Assembly: GCA_022578965.1 (NCBI GenBank)
Contig: MU400674.1
Span: forward strand, 28,784 to 92,783
Source of the DNA: Xylaria sp. FL1777
Taxonomy: Eukaryota; Ascomycota; Sordariomycetes; Xylariales; Xylariaceae
Length of the DNA stretch: 64,000 bases
Reading direction: 5' to 3'
The notes beneath the pieces were generated by a model that did no database searches, was not told where the DNA came from, and was given only the letters and a program-made list of their open reading frames with translations. Positions 48,389-60,356 of the stretch are shown here, in pieces. The number at the start of each line of letters is the position of its first letter. The first letter of the stretch is position 1. The translations under genes were made by a program, and so were the position numbers.

Positions 48389-51300
48389 TTAATTAGTAAT
48401 TATATTTGCACTTTTAACTTATTTGTAACGAACTACAAATTAGCTAAAGTAATAATAAAGTTATATAATATACTTTTATTTTAACCTGTTAAAAAAAGAT
48501 TTATTTTTTGTATTGTGCTTGTTTTTCCTTTAACGTATAAATATATTGTTTAGTTTACTCTTTTTAATTAGCTAAAATAAGCATGTATAAAAAAAAAAAA
48601 AAAAAGATCTAATTTATTTACGTATAAAAACTAAACTTTTAACTTATTTATTAGTACTAAAAATAAAATAAAAAAAATAACAAGTAACTTTGCTATTTTT
48701 TTAACTATATTGCTATATAAATATTAAGCAATATATTAATTATACTGCTATATAAAAGCAAAACAGCAATTTATATAACTTAAATATAAAATTAAATATA
48801 TTATACGATTTAGTTAAATTTATTATGTTTTAAAAAAACAAATAACTATTTATAACGCTTTTAAAGTTAAAGCTAGTTATTTTTACATACAAAAATTTAG
48901 CTAAAAATGTTTTAATAAGCATACAACAAATAAATACTTAAATTAATTTTAAAATATAAAGCTAAAAAATCAATTTTAGCTGTACAACTAAAATTAAGCT
49001 AAATATTAAGCTAGTATTTTATTATGCTAACTATTTATATTTCTGTAAACTACTAGATTACTTTTAAAAAAAGTTTGCTAAAACCTTTAGAAAATAAACA
49101 GAAAATTATTTTTAGAAAATTTATTAAAGCATATAAAACGCTTTACTTAAAAACTTTAAATTAAAAAAAATCTACTTAACGTTAAAAATAACTATAATTT
49201 AAAAGCTTATAAAAATAGCTTACAAAAACTTTATAATTAAAAAATTAAAAAACTACTAAATATTTGTTATATAATAACTATTTAACTATTAGTAATATTT
49301 TTAATATTAAGCTAACAGCTAAATATTTTTTTATATAATAGTTAAAACCTTTTAAACTATTTATATACTAGATTACTTTTTAAAGACCTAAGTTCTAACA
49401 TATAATTTTAAACATAATAATATAAATACTAACTGCAATTAATTTAGCTAAGTATTAAACACTAAAATTTCTTTAAGCTGTTTAATTTTTGTATAATAAA
49501 AGCAAGCTATAAACCGATTTTTTAACTAATATACAAATATTTCGTTCAGCATTATTTACTATAAATACTAAAGCAAAAAACATATGTTTATATAATACTA
49601 AATTTAATTATTAAAAGCATATTTTTTAACTTATTTTTAATAAAGTTTATATAAAACAGATTTATATTTTTTAATAAATATATTGCTTTTTAAAAAAGCT
49701 AAAACTTAAGCTAAAACTATATAAGCAAGCTATATAATTTATTATATAACAAAGCTTGTTTATTTATTGCTGCTTACTAATAAATCAAAATTATAAAAAA
49801 CTAATACTACGCTATATTTTTATATATTTTAAAAAGTTATATAAAAAACTTTTTTATTAATTATATTAGTTTAAATAACACTTAAAGTAAAATATACTAT
49901 ATAATAAATATTTATTTTAATACTAATATAAATTATAGTTAATATTAAGCTAATTAAACAATAGTTTTTTTTATATAAATAAAAAAAAAAAACCTAAACT
50001 TAGCTTTGCACGAAGTATTTAAATTAATGCTTAATAAGCTTAAAAAAGCATAATAAACGTTTAATGCTAACTATTAAAGCAAAATTTAACTAAGTATAAA
50101 TATTATATAAGCATATTAAAGTGTATTAAAGTTAGCTATAGCATTAATTTTTTAAAAACTTATATATAAAGGATTTTTTGCTAATTTATAAATATGTTTA
50201 TATATAACGTTAAATAGTATAGCAAAAACTTTTATATAAAAAAACAATAAGTTATACTTTATAAACTAAAAATATAATTATAGCTATACAAAAAACTAAT
50301 AATTTAAATTTATATTAAAGTTATTAAATTAATTAACTAAATAGCTAAGCTACTTTTAAAGCTATAACTAAAAAAACTAAAACTTTTATATAAACAAGAA
50401 ATGCTTTGTTTGCTAAAAAAAAAGCTACTAGTTAATACGCTATACTTTTTAAAAAAAAGCCTGTATAAAAAACGTATTTTTTAATTTGCACAAAATAATT
50501 TATAGCTAAAAATTTACTCTAAAAGAATTCTTTTTATATGTAGCAAAATGTAAAAAATATTTAAAGTTAAATAACAATACTAAAAATATTAATAAAAAAT
50601 TTAATAATTAAACTACTTAGTATTTAATAAATAGCATATTTTTTTATTATATAACAGGAAAAAATATTTAGAACTATAAAATAATAGTGCTATATAATTA
50701 GTTTATATTAAGCAATTATTATTATATAAACTATTAAAGTAAACTTTAAAATACTAGTACTTTTAATTATTTAATAGTAAAAAAAGCTTAATTAAAGGCA
50801 TACTTTTAAATATATTCTTATATAAAAGTTAGTTAAACTTTAAGTAGTGGTTATATTTGTTTTAGTAAAAATAATATTATAAATGCTATAAACACTATAC
50901 AAATAAAAAACGCTTTTAATATAATTATATACTATATTTTAAATACTTTTATTTTTTTTTTATTTTTATTAAAAAATGCTAACTGCTTAAAAGCATACTT
51001 TAATAATACAAAAAACATTATTATATAACAAAATAAAAAAACTATCTTTGTTATATAAAAATAAAAACACTTGTTTTTTAATACTAGCTTATATAAAGCA
51101 AGTTTATATTTTATAAAAATAAAACTTTAAAAGCTTTATAAACGCTTTAAATACTTTTGTATAAAAAAACTATATAATATGCTTAGTTATATAAGCTATA
51201 ATATTAATTGCTTTACTTTAAAAAAAATCCAGAAGTTCTGCTATTATTGCTAGTTATATAATTAAGCATTTTATTGTTTTAAGTTTATAATTAAAAATAA

Positions 51301-53199
51301 CTGCAACTTTAATTATAAAGTTATAATTAATGCTATATAAATAAATAACAAGCAAGTTTTATATATAATTAATGCAGCTATATTGTTTTAAACAGCTATA
51401 TTTTTAAAATTTATATTTGCATAAAACGCTTAAAAAGCTTTATATAAGTGCTAAATTAATATATATTAAAGACTTTTAAATTATATTATATATAACTTTA
51501 GTACAAACTTTTTATCTAAAGAATTTTAGAACTAAGCTAAAATTATAAGTATAAAATGCTAAAAAATGCCTATTAAAGCTTATTAAACTGTTAGCAAAAT
51601 AAAAAAAGCACATAAACTTTTCTATTATATATATAACATACTAAAAGCTAAACTAGGTTATTATACAAAAAATAAGTTAATTTTGCAAATAGCAATTAAA
51701 GCTCTAAATAATACTACAAAGCTTAATAGCTTAGTTTTAATGCTTTTTATATTTAAGGCATATTTAAAGGTTAATTAAGACTTTTTTTTTTTGCTAAATA
51801 TTATACAAAAAGCTAAAGTAATTAAAAAAGCTATAAAAATGTTTTGCAAAAAACAAGCAAAAGTTAAAATTAGCTATACAATTTATAAACGTAATAAGCT
51901 AGCTTTATATAAAGTATTATTTTTACTTTTACGCAATAAAATCTATATATAGCATAAAAAGCAAAGCTAAAAAAAACTATACAAAATATAATTAATTAAA
52001 AAACTTAACATAATTATTAATTCTATAAACAGCTTAATTTGCTTTAAATAAATATAAGTTAAGCTATATTATTATATAACTAAATATACTTTAGTAAATA
52101 GTAAAAAAGAAAATATAACTGCTGTAAAACTAGCTATAAAACTAGCTATACAAAAAAAACGCAAAAAACTTAAAAAAGCTAAAAACTTTTTTATAGCGTT
52201 TATATAAAATATTAGCAACTTGTTTTTAACTTTAAAAAAGGAACAAAACTACGCTTTAGCAGTAAAGTTACGTAAAAATAGCATTATTAATACTTTTAGC
52301 GCTTTGTTTAAAAAATCGGACGCTATAAAGATTAATAACCTTGTTATATAAAGTGTTTTTTAGTTTATAAAATATAATCTAAACAAATATAATAATACCT
52401 AAATTTTTAAGTTTTGCTTTATATAGAAAATCAAAAAAAAAACAATTAAGCTATACAAAAAGTTTAAATTAGTTATATAAAGCTATAACAATATAAAGAA
52501 AAAAACTGTATTAATTTAATTATTAATAATCTAGCAAATAAACTAATAGCTATTATTAGCTTTAAGCTTTTTGTTAATTTAAAACTTTAACGCTTTAAGC
52601 AAGCTTTAAAATATTACGCAAGTATACGTATAATTAAAAAACAAGCTTACATAAAAAATCCTTATATAACTACTTTTTAAACTTATTTCAAAATATCCTA
52701 AAAAAACAATTATATAAATTATACAACTATTATATAGCTTAGCTAAATTAAAGCTATATTAATTTAAGACTTATTACTAATATTACTATAAAAAACTTGG
52801 TATAATAGTTTTTATATATAACTTATGTTTATTGTTTATATTAAGACTTTCGTATAAATTTAGTATTATAGGTTTGTAAATAAACAATATGTTTAGCTTT
52901 GCTATACTTAAATTTTTAGCGAAAAAAAAACATAAGTTATATAAAGTAAAGTTTTATGTAAAGCTAAAGAAGACTTTATAACAAGATTACTTTATTAAAT
53001 TTAACAGTAGTTAAATTACTTTTTTATACAAAAAAAATATAACATTTATGCAAAAAAGCTAAGTAAACTAATTAGCTTTAATTAACCTTTGTATAAAAAA
53101 TGCTATATAGTAATATATTTTTTAATATGTACGTAGCGCTTATATAAACAGCATTTGCTAACTAAAAGCTACATATAACTTTGTAGCTGCTGCTTAAGT

Positions 53200-53852
53200 A
53201 ACTAATTTAGTACTAGTAAATGTTAAAAATTTAAACTATAAGGTTAAATAGCAAATAAATAATTATAACTGCGAATTAACGTTTATACCTTTAGATTTAA
53301 GCTATATAAAACTGTTTATTTTTATAAATAGTTCATTTATAAATAATACCGATATAACTTTATAACTTGGATTTATTATTATATTTGCAATAAAGCACTG
53401 TACGAAAAAAAACCTAGCTTTTAAAATCGAAAAAAACATTATATATTAAAACTTTAGTAAATGTAAGCAAATAACATAAAGTATACTAGCTAATAAATTA
53501 TATAGCATAATAAATAGCTTTAATAACGCTATAGCTTTTTATACAACGCTTTAAAAAATTATAGCTATGCTAAAAATACTTTTAATTTTTGTTGTATTAT
53601 ATTTAAACTTAAAATTGTTATACAACTGTTTAGTAAAACTAAAAACTACTTAGAAAAAACGCTTTATAATTAATATTATATTACTTAAAGAGTTATACAA
53701 AAGAAAAGAAATCTCCGAAGTACAATAAATTAATAGTAAAAATAATCTAGCTAACGCATTTATAAAAAAAACATTAAACCAAGCGCTAAAAACCCTAGTA
53801 TTTATAAACTAGCTAACTATACAAATAAAAGCATTCGTAAAAAAGAAGTAAA
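53200..53852 (+). pseudogene. Co1 pol remnant: copia RNase H
   Basis: One + frame stays readable for about 600 bases with only scattered stops. Recognisable blocks in order: LDLSYIKLFIFINSSF then NNTDITL*LGFIIIFA (the first catalytic Asp now Asn), SILANKLYSIINSFNNA, LLYNCLVKL, KRFIINIILLKELYKR, ISEVQ*INSKNNLANAF and QALKTLVFIN, ending KKK* near 53850. These blocks are those of Ty1/copia RNase H domains common in Pezizomycotina. Several stops can be explained by G-to-A change of Trp, Arg or Gln codons. Not functional. Confidence 0.85.
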
Positions 53853-55190
53853 AATAACTTTCGTACAAACAAATTAAAAAAAAGAATCAAAAGAATACTT
53901 TTGTATAAAAATTGTTATAATAATTATACAATAAGTAAAAAAGCAACAAGCAAATATATTTAATTTTAAAAAAAAAACATTAAAAACTATAAAACATCGC
54001 AAATTTTATATTTTTTTTTATACAACTATTTTTTAAGCTATATATAAATGCTTAACATTTTTTTTTACCTTTTTTACTAAACTACTATATAATACTTAAC
54101 CTCTTTTTATCTATTTAAGCATAATAATTATAATAAGCATTGTGTAATCGCTAAACGCACGTAGTACACGCATTACTTTAAAATTTTACTACTTGTTAGC
54201 AACCTTAAAATAAAAAGCTTTTGCAGTTTGTACAAGCATTTTAGCTGCATAAAGCAACTATAATATTGCACAACTAAATAAATACTGCATAAAAATAGCT
54301 TTTATAACGAATTATTTAAGCTATAATAAAAACAATTAAAGCACTATGCAAAATTTAAACTTTAATATTAACTAAAAGTATTAATATAACTTAAAATTTA
54401 TTACTTTTTGTATAACAAACAATTATTAGTAAACTACTTAAACAATAAGCCATATAAAAAAAAAATAAAAATATATATTTATATATAGCAACTAAAAGAA
54501 TAGTTAATTGCTAAAATTACTAGTTAATAGTTATACAACATTATAACTATTGTTTTAGTTTATAACGCAAAGCTAGCAACTATTAATGTTATATTATAAT
54601 AAAGCAGCTATTATATAAGTATATATATATATATATATAAGTATATATACAAAAATAACTAAGTGTAAAGCTATTATAAGTATATATATATGCATATAAA
54701 GCAATTAATAGCAAAATAAGCAGCTATACAAAGTAAAAGGTTTAAAGATATAAAAGCAACAAAAAGTACTATAAAATTTAAGCTTTTTTTATAAACAAAG
54801 CTTAGCTTTTGTACTTTAGTATATTATTAAACTTATTATTATATAAAAAAAGAACTTTTAATTAACCTTAGTATAAATTGCTTACTACTAATACTTTATT
54901 TTATACTATTAGCTAACGTTAGTTAGCTATATAATAATAAAAACAAAGGATTTTAATTATGCTAGTAATAATTAAACCGCACGAAAGTTTAAATGCTTTA
55001 CTTAAAAAGCAATTACTTTTAAATTTAGGCTTTATATAACTATAAAGTTTAAAAAAAGCAAACATATAAGCAACCCTTTTTTTGCAAAAACTAAAGTACT
55101 AAATGTTTAACTTTTTATAGAACCATTTTTTTTCATTTTTTTTAAATAGTATTATATAAAAGAAATTACAACTAAAAAAAAAGTAGCTAG

Positions 55191-55477
55191 TATTAAAATA
55201 ACTAGTTATTAGTTGTAACTTTTATATATAGTACATATAATAAGTTTTGCATAAAAACTACTTTGTATAAAAGCTATTATATAAACTAAAGTAATCTTGG
55301 TATTAGCTTAGCTTGTATGCTAGCAAAGTTTTTACACATAAAAAAGAACTTTTGCTTTGTATGAACTTTTTTTTCTTTTAAATATACAGAATATAAACAG
55401 CTTATAATATAAAGATTATTGTACTTTGTTTTAGTATATATATGTTAGACATACAATCGTACAGAGCTTATTTAACA
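55191..55477 (+). repeat. Co1 3' LTR (287 bp)
   Basis: Starts TATTAAAATAACTAG (first G changed to A) and ends TTTAACA, followed by target duplication TTATG. Same length as the 5' LTR. Confidence 0.9.
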
Positions 55478-57175
55478 TTATGTATATTTTTTTTAAAAAA
55501 AATAAAAGTAGCTCTTTAAGCTATATATTTATAGTTTATAACTTGCACTTTAAGTATAGTTAAATAAGCATATTACTAGCATTAAAAATAGTTCTAATTT
55601 GATTAAAAAATTTTATAAAATTAGTTTAAATAAAGCTATTTATAGCGCTTATATAAAAAGGCTTAATAGCTTAATAAGCTAAAGATTTACGCTTTATTAC
55701 TAAATGTTTATATTTAGCACAATGTTTTTATATTACTAATTATTAGCTAAACTTTATATAAAATAAAAACAAAATAACTTATTTTTATGTTGTTAACTTT
55801 GCTAATTAATTAAAACTAAGCTTTATAAGTTAACAAAAAACGCAAAAATGCCTTTAAAAAGCAAAACTATATAGCTATAAAGTTAACATAATAATTGTTC
55901 GAAGTTTTTTAAATAATAGCGCAATTTTTATTTATAATAACCTTTTTATAGTTGTTTTTTTAAAAAACAAAAAAATAAACAAACTAGTTTAACAACTTTT
56001 AAATATATATTGCATTAAAATATAATATAATAAACAGCTAACCTATTAATAAAACTAATTTAAAATAAATATAAATTAACTTATAAGCTTGCATAAAGTA
56101 TAGCTATTTATATAGCTTATATAAGCTATTACTTTTAAGTTTTTAAATTTGCAAACTATATTTAAAAGCAAGCTATTTTTTAGCTAAAATGCTTTTTTAA
56201 AACGCCTAAAATAAAGCTAATATACTAACGAACTACTTAAAACTATTACTTTTTTAATAGTTTTATACTTTTTATTTTTAGCTTTAGTAGTTTACTTATA
56301 AAGTTTATAAACAAAAGTTATTATAAAAACAAGCTAACGTTTAGCTAGCATAAAAACTTTAATATTTGCATTAAAATTACACTTATTTTTTGCGTTGTTT
56401 ATATTAAAATTGCACAAAATAGCATTTAAATCTTTATTTAAATTTATAAAGTTTAAATTATTTTTATTTTTATTTTTATTTTTTTTTTTTTAACTTATAA
56501 AAAGCTTAATAATATTTATATCTTTATTAAAATTAAAGCTATTTTAAAAGAAAAGCAAACCGTTAAAACTTTTATTTTTATTATTAAAGTTATTAAACTT
56601 TTAGCAAAAAAGTTTATTAAAGTTTTATTTTATAATAAAATTAAACTTATTTTTAAATAAATTTAAGCATAAAGCAAATTGCGATAATTTTCCGCGTTTA
56701 TGTTTATAACTATAGCTTTAACTATAACTGCATTTATGTATACTACTTTTAACTACTGCAAGTTTAAGCAGCATAATTGTAATACAAATAATAATTAAAA
56801 AAAAAGCAAAAAAAATATAAAATAAATATAAAAATAGCAGTAGTAAAATGTATAGCTAAAACTAATTATTTAGCAATAGCTAAAAAAAGAAAAAAAAAAA
56901 AAAAAAAAGAAAAAAAACATATAGCAACAAAAGTATAAACATAAAACCTGCTATAAATATAACATAAAACAAATATAACTTAACATATAAATATAAGCAT
57001 AAATATATAAGTACTTTAACTATTATATTATATAAGCATTTTATTTAACATATTATATTTATGCTTAATTACTTTATATTATTTTACTTTACTACTTATA
57101 CTTAAAATTAATTACTTTAATTAATTTTACTTATATATAAATTAAAAACAACTTAATTAAAAAAAAAAAAGTAGT

Positions 57176-57368
57176 TATTATAACTAAACTACTTAAGTAC
57201 TTTAGCACATATTACAGGTTATATATATATATAAAATATTTTTTCTATACTTATTTTATAAAAGTTTCCTTTTTTTTTTAAGCTTTAGTTTTATTAAATA
57301 CTTACTATAAAACTAAAGATATATTAATTATTATACTTAACCTTTAATGCTTTATACTTTCTATAATA
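57176..57368 (+). repeat. Gy2 3' LTR (193 bp)
   Basis: Preceded by an A-rich purine run and GTAG, as in Gy1. Ends CTATAATA, a mutated form of TTATGACA. The next five bases AAACT are the target duplication. Confidence 0.87.
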
Positions 57369-57486
57369 AAACTATTATTAAAAATTTTATTATTACTTAT
57401 AAATTAAGACTTTAAAAGCAAACCTGTTATATTAATATATAATAAGTTTATTATATTTTAATAGCTTTTTAATTAATAAAACTTAA

Positions 57487-58627
57487 TATATAAAAACAAA
57501 TATTAGTATAAAAAGTTAAATAATAAACAATTTATAAAATAAACTTTTAAAAGTATACTAAAAAATATTTAAAAAATAAAAATGCTAAATAGTATTATAT
57601 AAATAAATTTTACTTAATAACTAATAAATTAAATCTAGGTTATATTACTAAAAACAAAAAGTTAAAAATTAAGTTTAAAAATCTTAAAAATTTTTAAAAC
57701 TAATAATATACTAAAATAATAAACTTTAGCATTTTTATTAGCTACTTTTATTAAAAAAAAAGCAGTAGCAAAAAAAAAAAAGTTAAGCAGCAATAATAAA
57801 AAAAAACTAACGTTAATACTAGTGCTATAAAGCAAACTAGTTGCTTTAGCTTAAAAAATAGTTTAAATACTAAGCGTTATAACTTTTAAACTAGTATAAA
57901 TATTAACTATAATAATTAAAGCAGCAATAATAATTACTATTATAACAATAAATTAAAGCTTTAAATAAATAATTATATTATAACTAATGCTAATATTACT
58001 ACTAGTAAACTTAATGCTTATTTTTATTATTATTACACTTAAAGTAATAACTTAAAATAAAAAACCTAACTTTTTATTATTACTGCTATTTTTATTATTA
58101 AAATTATTTATAATATTAAAAATATTAAACATTAAAAGTTTTAAACTTATTGCTTTAAAGCTTTATAATAGATTTATAAATATAAAAGCTTTTTTAATTT
58201 ATATTAAACTTTATTTAAAATAGTACTTTATTATTATTATAAAAAAAAATCAAAAAATAATAACTATTTTATAATTTTTGTTAAAAAAAGTACTAAAATA
58301 GTTTTAATTTATTTTAAAGAATTTTCTAAAAGCTAATAAATTAACTAATTTTAAGCTAAAAATAAAAAAGATTTTTAAAGATTATATTAAGTTTAAAAAT
58401 TAAATAAAGGCATTATTTAAAAATACTTAAAAAGCAGAATATGCAAAAAAAGCAGCAGTAAATTATGCTATAAAATTTAAACAATTAGTAGCAATTTTAA
58501 AATTACTTAAGCTTGCATTATTTTATTTATTTTATAGTAAACTTAAAACTTAAATTTAAAACAAACTATGTAAAATAAATAAACTAGCAAAAATTAATAC
58601 ATATATTAATATAGCTATTATAATTAA
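57487..58627 (+). mobile_element. Gypsy family B internal remnant with gag-like segment
   Basis: Lies directly downstream of the split family B LTR. At about 58430-58500 the + strand reads KAEYAKKAAVNYAIKFKQLVA, similar in spacing to the AEYA..F..L segment of gypsy Gag capsids; stops precede and follow it. This suggests a truncated + strand copy with 5' LTR and part of gag, cut off near 58620. Family assignment is moderate because only one short block is readable. Confidence 0.5.
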
Positions 58628-58773
58628 TCGATAATTATTTATTATTATTATTAATAACCTGCTGTGCTGCTTTGTAGCGCGGTTTTTTTACTTGTGTACC
58701 TATAGGTAAAACCATATAAAAAGCCGGATAAAAACCCCATGCAACAATGTTTACGCCGCTCGATAATTATTTA
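58628..58773. repeat. 14-bp direct repeats flanking an unmutated 118-bp segment
   Basis: TCGATAATTATTTA occurs exactly at 58628-58641 and 58760-58773. Between them is a segment with near-normal GC (for example CCTGCTGTGCTGC and GTAGCGCGG) that contrasts with everything around it. It contains a palindrome ACCTATAGGT (58698-58707) and a TATAAAAA box at about 58714. Confidence 0.75.
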
Positions 58774-59022
58774 ATTAATATTTTAAAACTAAAAGAATTA
58801 AAAAGAATAAAAAAAAAAATACTTAAGAAAATATTAAATAAAAATTTAAGCAAATTAATAAAGTTTAGAAATAATAACTTTAAAACATGTTTAAAGTTAA
58901 ATGTTATAACTATAGAAAAAAAAAATATTTTTAAAAATAATGCTAATTTAAAAAAAAAAACAGAAAAAAAAGCTATAAAAAAGAAAAAATTTTTTAACTT
59001 AAAAAAAAAGTATAAATTATAA
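58747..59022 (+). CDS. Hypothetical Lys/Asn-rich 91-aa ORF in unmutated island
   Basis: ATG in an ACAATG context, about 30 bases after a TATAAAAA box, opens 91 codons without a stop in DNA that is about 85% AT. The product starts MFTPLDNYLINI and is very rich in Lys, Asn, Ile and Leu, with runs such as KRIKKKILKKIL. I recognise no family, signal peptide or membrane helix. Unlike the surrounding repeats, this stretch keeps many GA dinucleotides (AGAATT, AAGAAAA, TAGAAAA), so it seems not to have gone through the same mutation process. It could be a real small basic protein, a fragment of organelle-like AT-rich DNA, or chance. The minus-strand frame over the same bases (59048-58767) is also open, which weakens the coding case. 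Confidence 0.25.
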   Translation: MFTPLDNYLINILKLKELKRIKKKILKKILNKNLSKLIKFRNNNFKTCLKLNVITIEKKNIFKNNANLKKKTEKKAIKKKKFFNLKKKYKL

Positions 59023-59806
59023 AAGTTTAAAATAATAAAAAACAACAAAGCAATTTAAAGAATATATTTTTAAAGCAAAAATATAAAATTATTGTTTTAA
59101 GTTAAAATAAAAATGTTATATTAAATAAAACTAAATGTTTTATTTATATAAATTAAAATAAATAAGCATATAAATATTATTTAAAAGCTTTATAGTTATT
59201 AAAACAAATTATAAAAAAATATATTTGCTATATAAATAATTAAAGTTATTTAGTATATAACTTAAAAAAATAGTTTAATTAAAAATAGCAAACAATAAAA
59301 AATAATAAGTTAATATAGTTAATAAACTTATAAAACTATAAAAACTTTAAACTATTAAAGCTTAAAATATAACTTAAAAAAAAGTTATATTTAAAAAAAT
59401 AAAACTATAATTATAAATAGTATAATTATTAAATTAATTATAAACTATTAAAACATTTAATTGTTAAATAAACTTAAAGAAATAAAACTTATAAAACTTT
59501 AAAACAAAAATAAATAAAATTAAAAGCTATAAAAAATACTATAAAAAAAAAACTAATAAAAATAAACAAAGTATTTTTATAGCTTAAATTGCTTTAAATG
59601 TAATAAAACAAAAAAACACTAATAATTAGCGCAAAAATTAATATATTTTAAAAACTAAAGCTAGTAATTTAACTAATTACTAAAGGCAATTATTATATAA
59701 GCATAAAAAATTGCTATATAAGTATAACTTTATATAGGCATAACTTTTTCCGGCGATTTTATTAGCTAAAATTAAGGCTTATTAAGTATAACCTTTAGCG
59801 TTAACT
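59023..59806. other. AT-rich spacer
   Basis: No gene. Extremely AT-rich. A few unmutated words appear close to the family B LTR (for example TTTTTCCGGCGATTTT near 59745-59760). Confidence 0.5.
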
Positions 59807-60356
59807 TGTTTAGCTTATTAACTTGCGTATAAAGGCTATATGTAATAAACCTATTATATATTAATATAACAAGTTCACCCTTAAGGTCTTAATTTGCAAG
59901 TAATAATAAAATCCTTAATAGTAGTCCATTAAGGAAGTTTTCGGGGTACTTTTACTACTATGCATTAATAAAGGTCTTAAAAAATTAAAAGTAATAAGTA
60001 TATTAGTGCTTAGCAGTTATAAAAAATTAATAGCTAAAAAACTAAAACTAAATAAATAACTAAATATAAAAAATGCATAATTATATAAACAAAAAAAACA
60101 ATAATAATAATTTATAAATATTATTTCTTTTAATAAACTTAATGCTATATTGTTTTAAGTTTAAAGCTTAATAAACTTAACGCTTAAGTTTATTAAGTTT
60201 AAAGCTTAATAAACTTAACGCTTAAGTTTGTTAAGTTTATGCATTAAACCTTTATAATAGTTTAAATATATATCTTTTTAACAAATAAAACTTCTTTTAT
60301 GCATGCTTTTTTTACACCTAGCTTTTTAATTAGCCTAGTTAGCCTATTTTGTAATA
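59807..60356 (-). repeat. Family B 3' LTR (550 bp)
   Basis: Reverse complement begins TATTACAAAATAGG (from TGTTAC) and ends CTAAACA. Less mutated than the split copy: it keeps GGGGTAC, GGACTACTATTAAGG and AAGACCTTAAGGG. It serves as the empty-site reference for the Gy1 and Gy2 insertions. Confidence 0.8.

Larger units (their letters stand above)
48102..55477 (+). mobile_element. Ty1/copia LTR retrotransposon Co1 (7376 bp) nested in Gy2
   Basis: Inserted in the 3' part of Gy2. LTRs of 287 bp (48102-48388 and 55191-55477) begin TGTTAAA and end TTTAACA. Target duplication TTATG is exact at 48097-48101 and 55478-55482, and Gy1 shows the unoccupied site near 39848. The + strand translation near 53.2-53.85 kb is clearly a copia RNase H. 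As the inner element it is the youngest insertion of the three, and its target duplication is still perfect. Stop codons still interrupt it throughout. Confidence 0.92.
42130..57368 (+). mobile_element. Ty3/gypsy LTR retrotransposon Gy2, split by Co1
   Basis: Second copy of the Gy1 family. Its two parts, 42130-48101 and 55483-57368, sum to 7858 bp, matching Gy1 (7860 bp) closely. Both LTRs are 193 bp. Target duplication is GAACT on the left (42125-42129) and AAACT on the right (57369-57373), one G-to-A apart. The uninterrupted family B copy reads GGACT at the same spot, so the empty site is known. Orientation is + by its polypurine run before 57176. More degraded than Gy1 at many sites, less at others. 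Confidence 0.88.
33830..57486 (+). repeat. Gypsy family B LTR, split by insertions Gy1 and Gy2
   Basis: One ~548-bp LTR broken into three pieces: 33830-33879, 41745-42129 and 57374 to about 57486. Placed end to end they match the reverse complement of 59807-60356 throughout, including the bases across each break. Start TGTTACGAAATA; the end is near 57486 where similarity to the other copy stops (TAAACA in that copy). The flanking gag-like remnant on the + strand (58361-58560) suggests this was a 5' LTR. It is more heavily mutated overall than the inverted copy, but a few sites are better preserved here. Confidence 0.8.
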
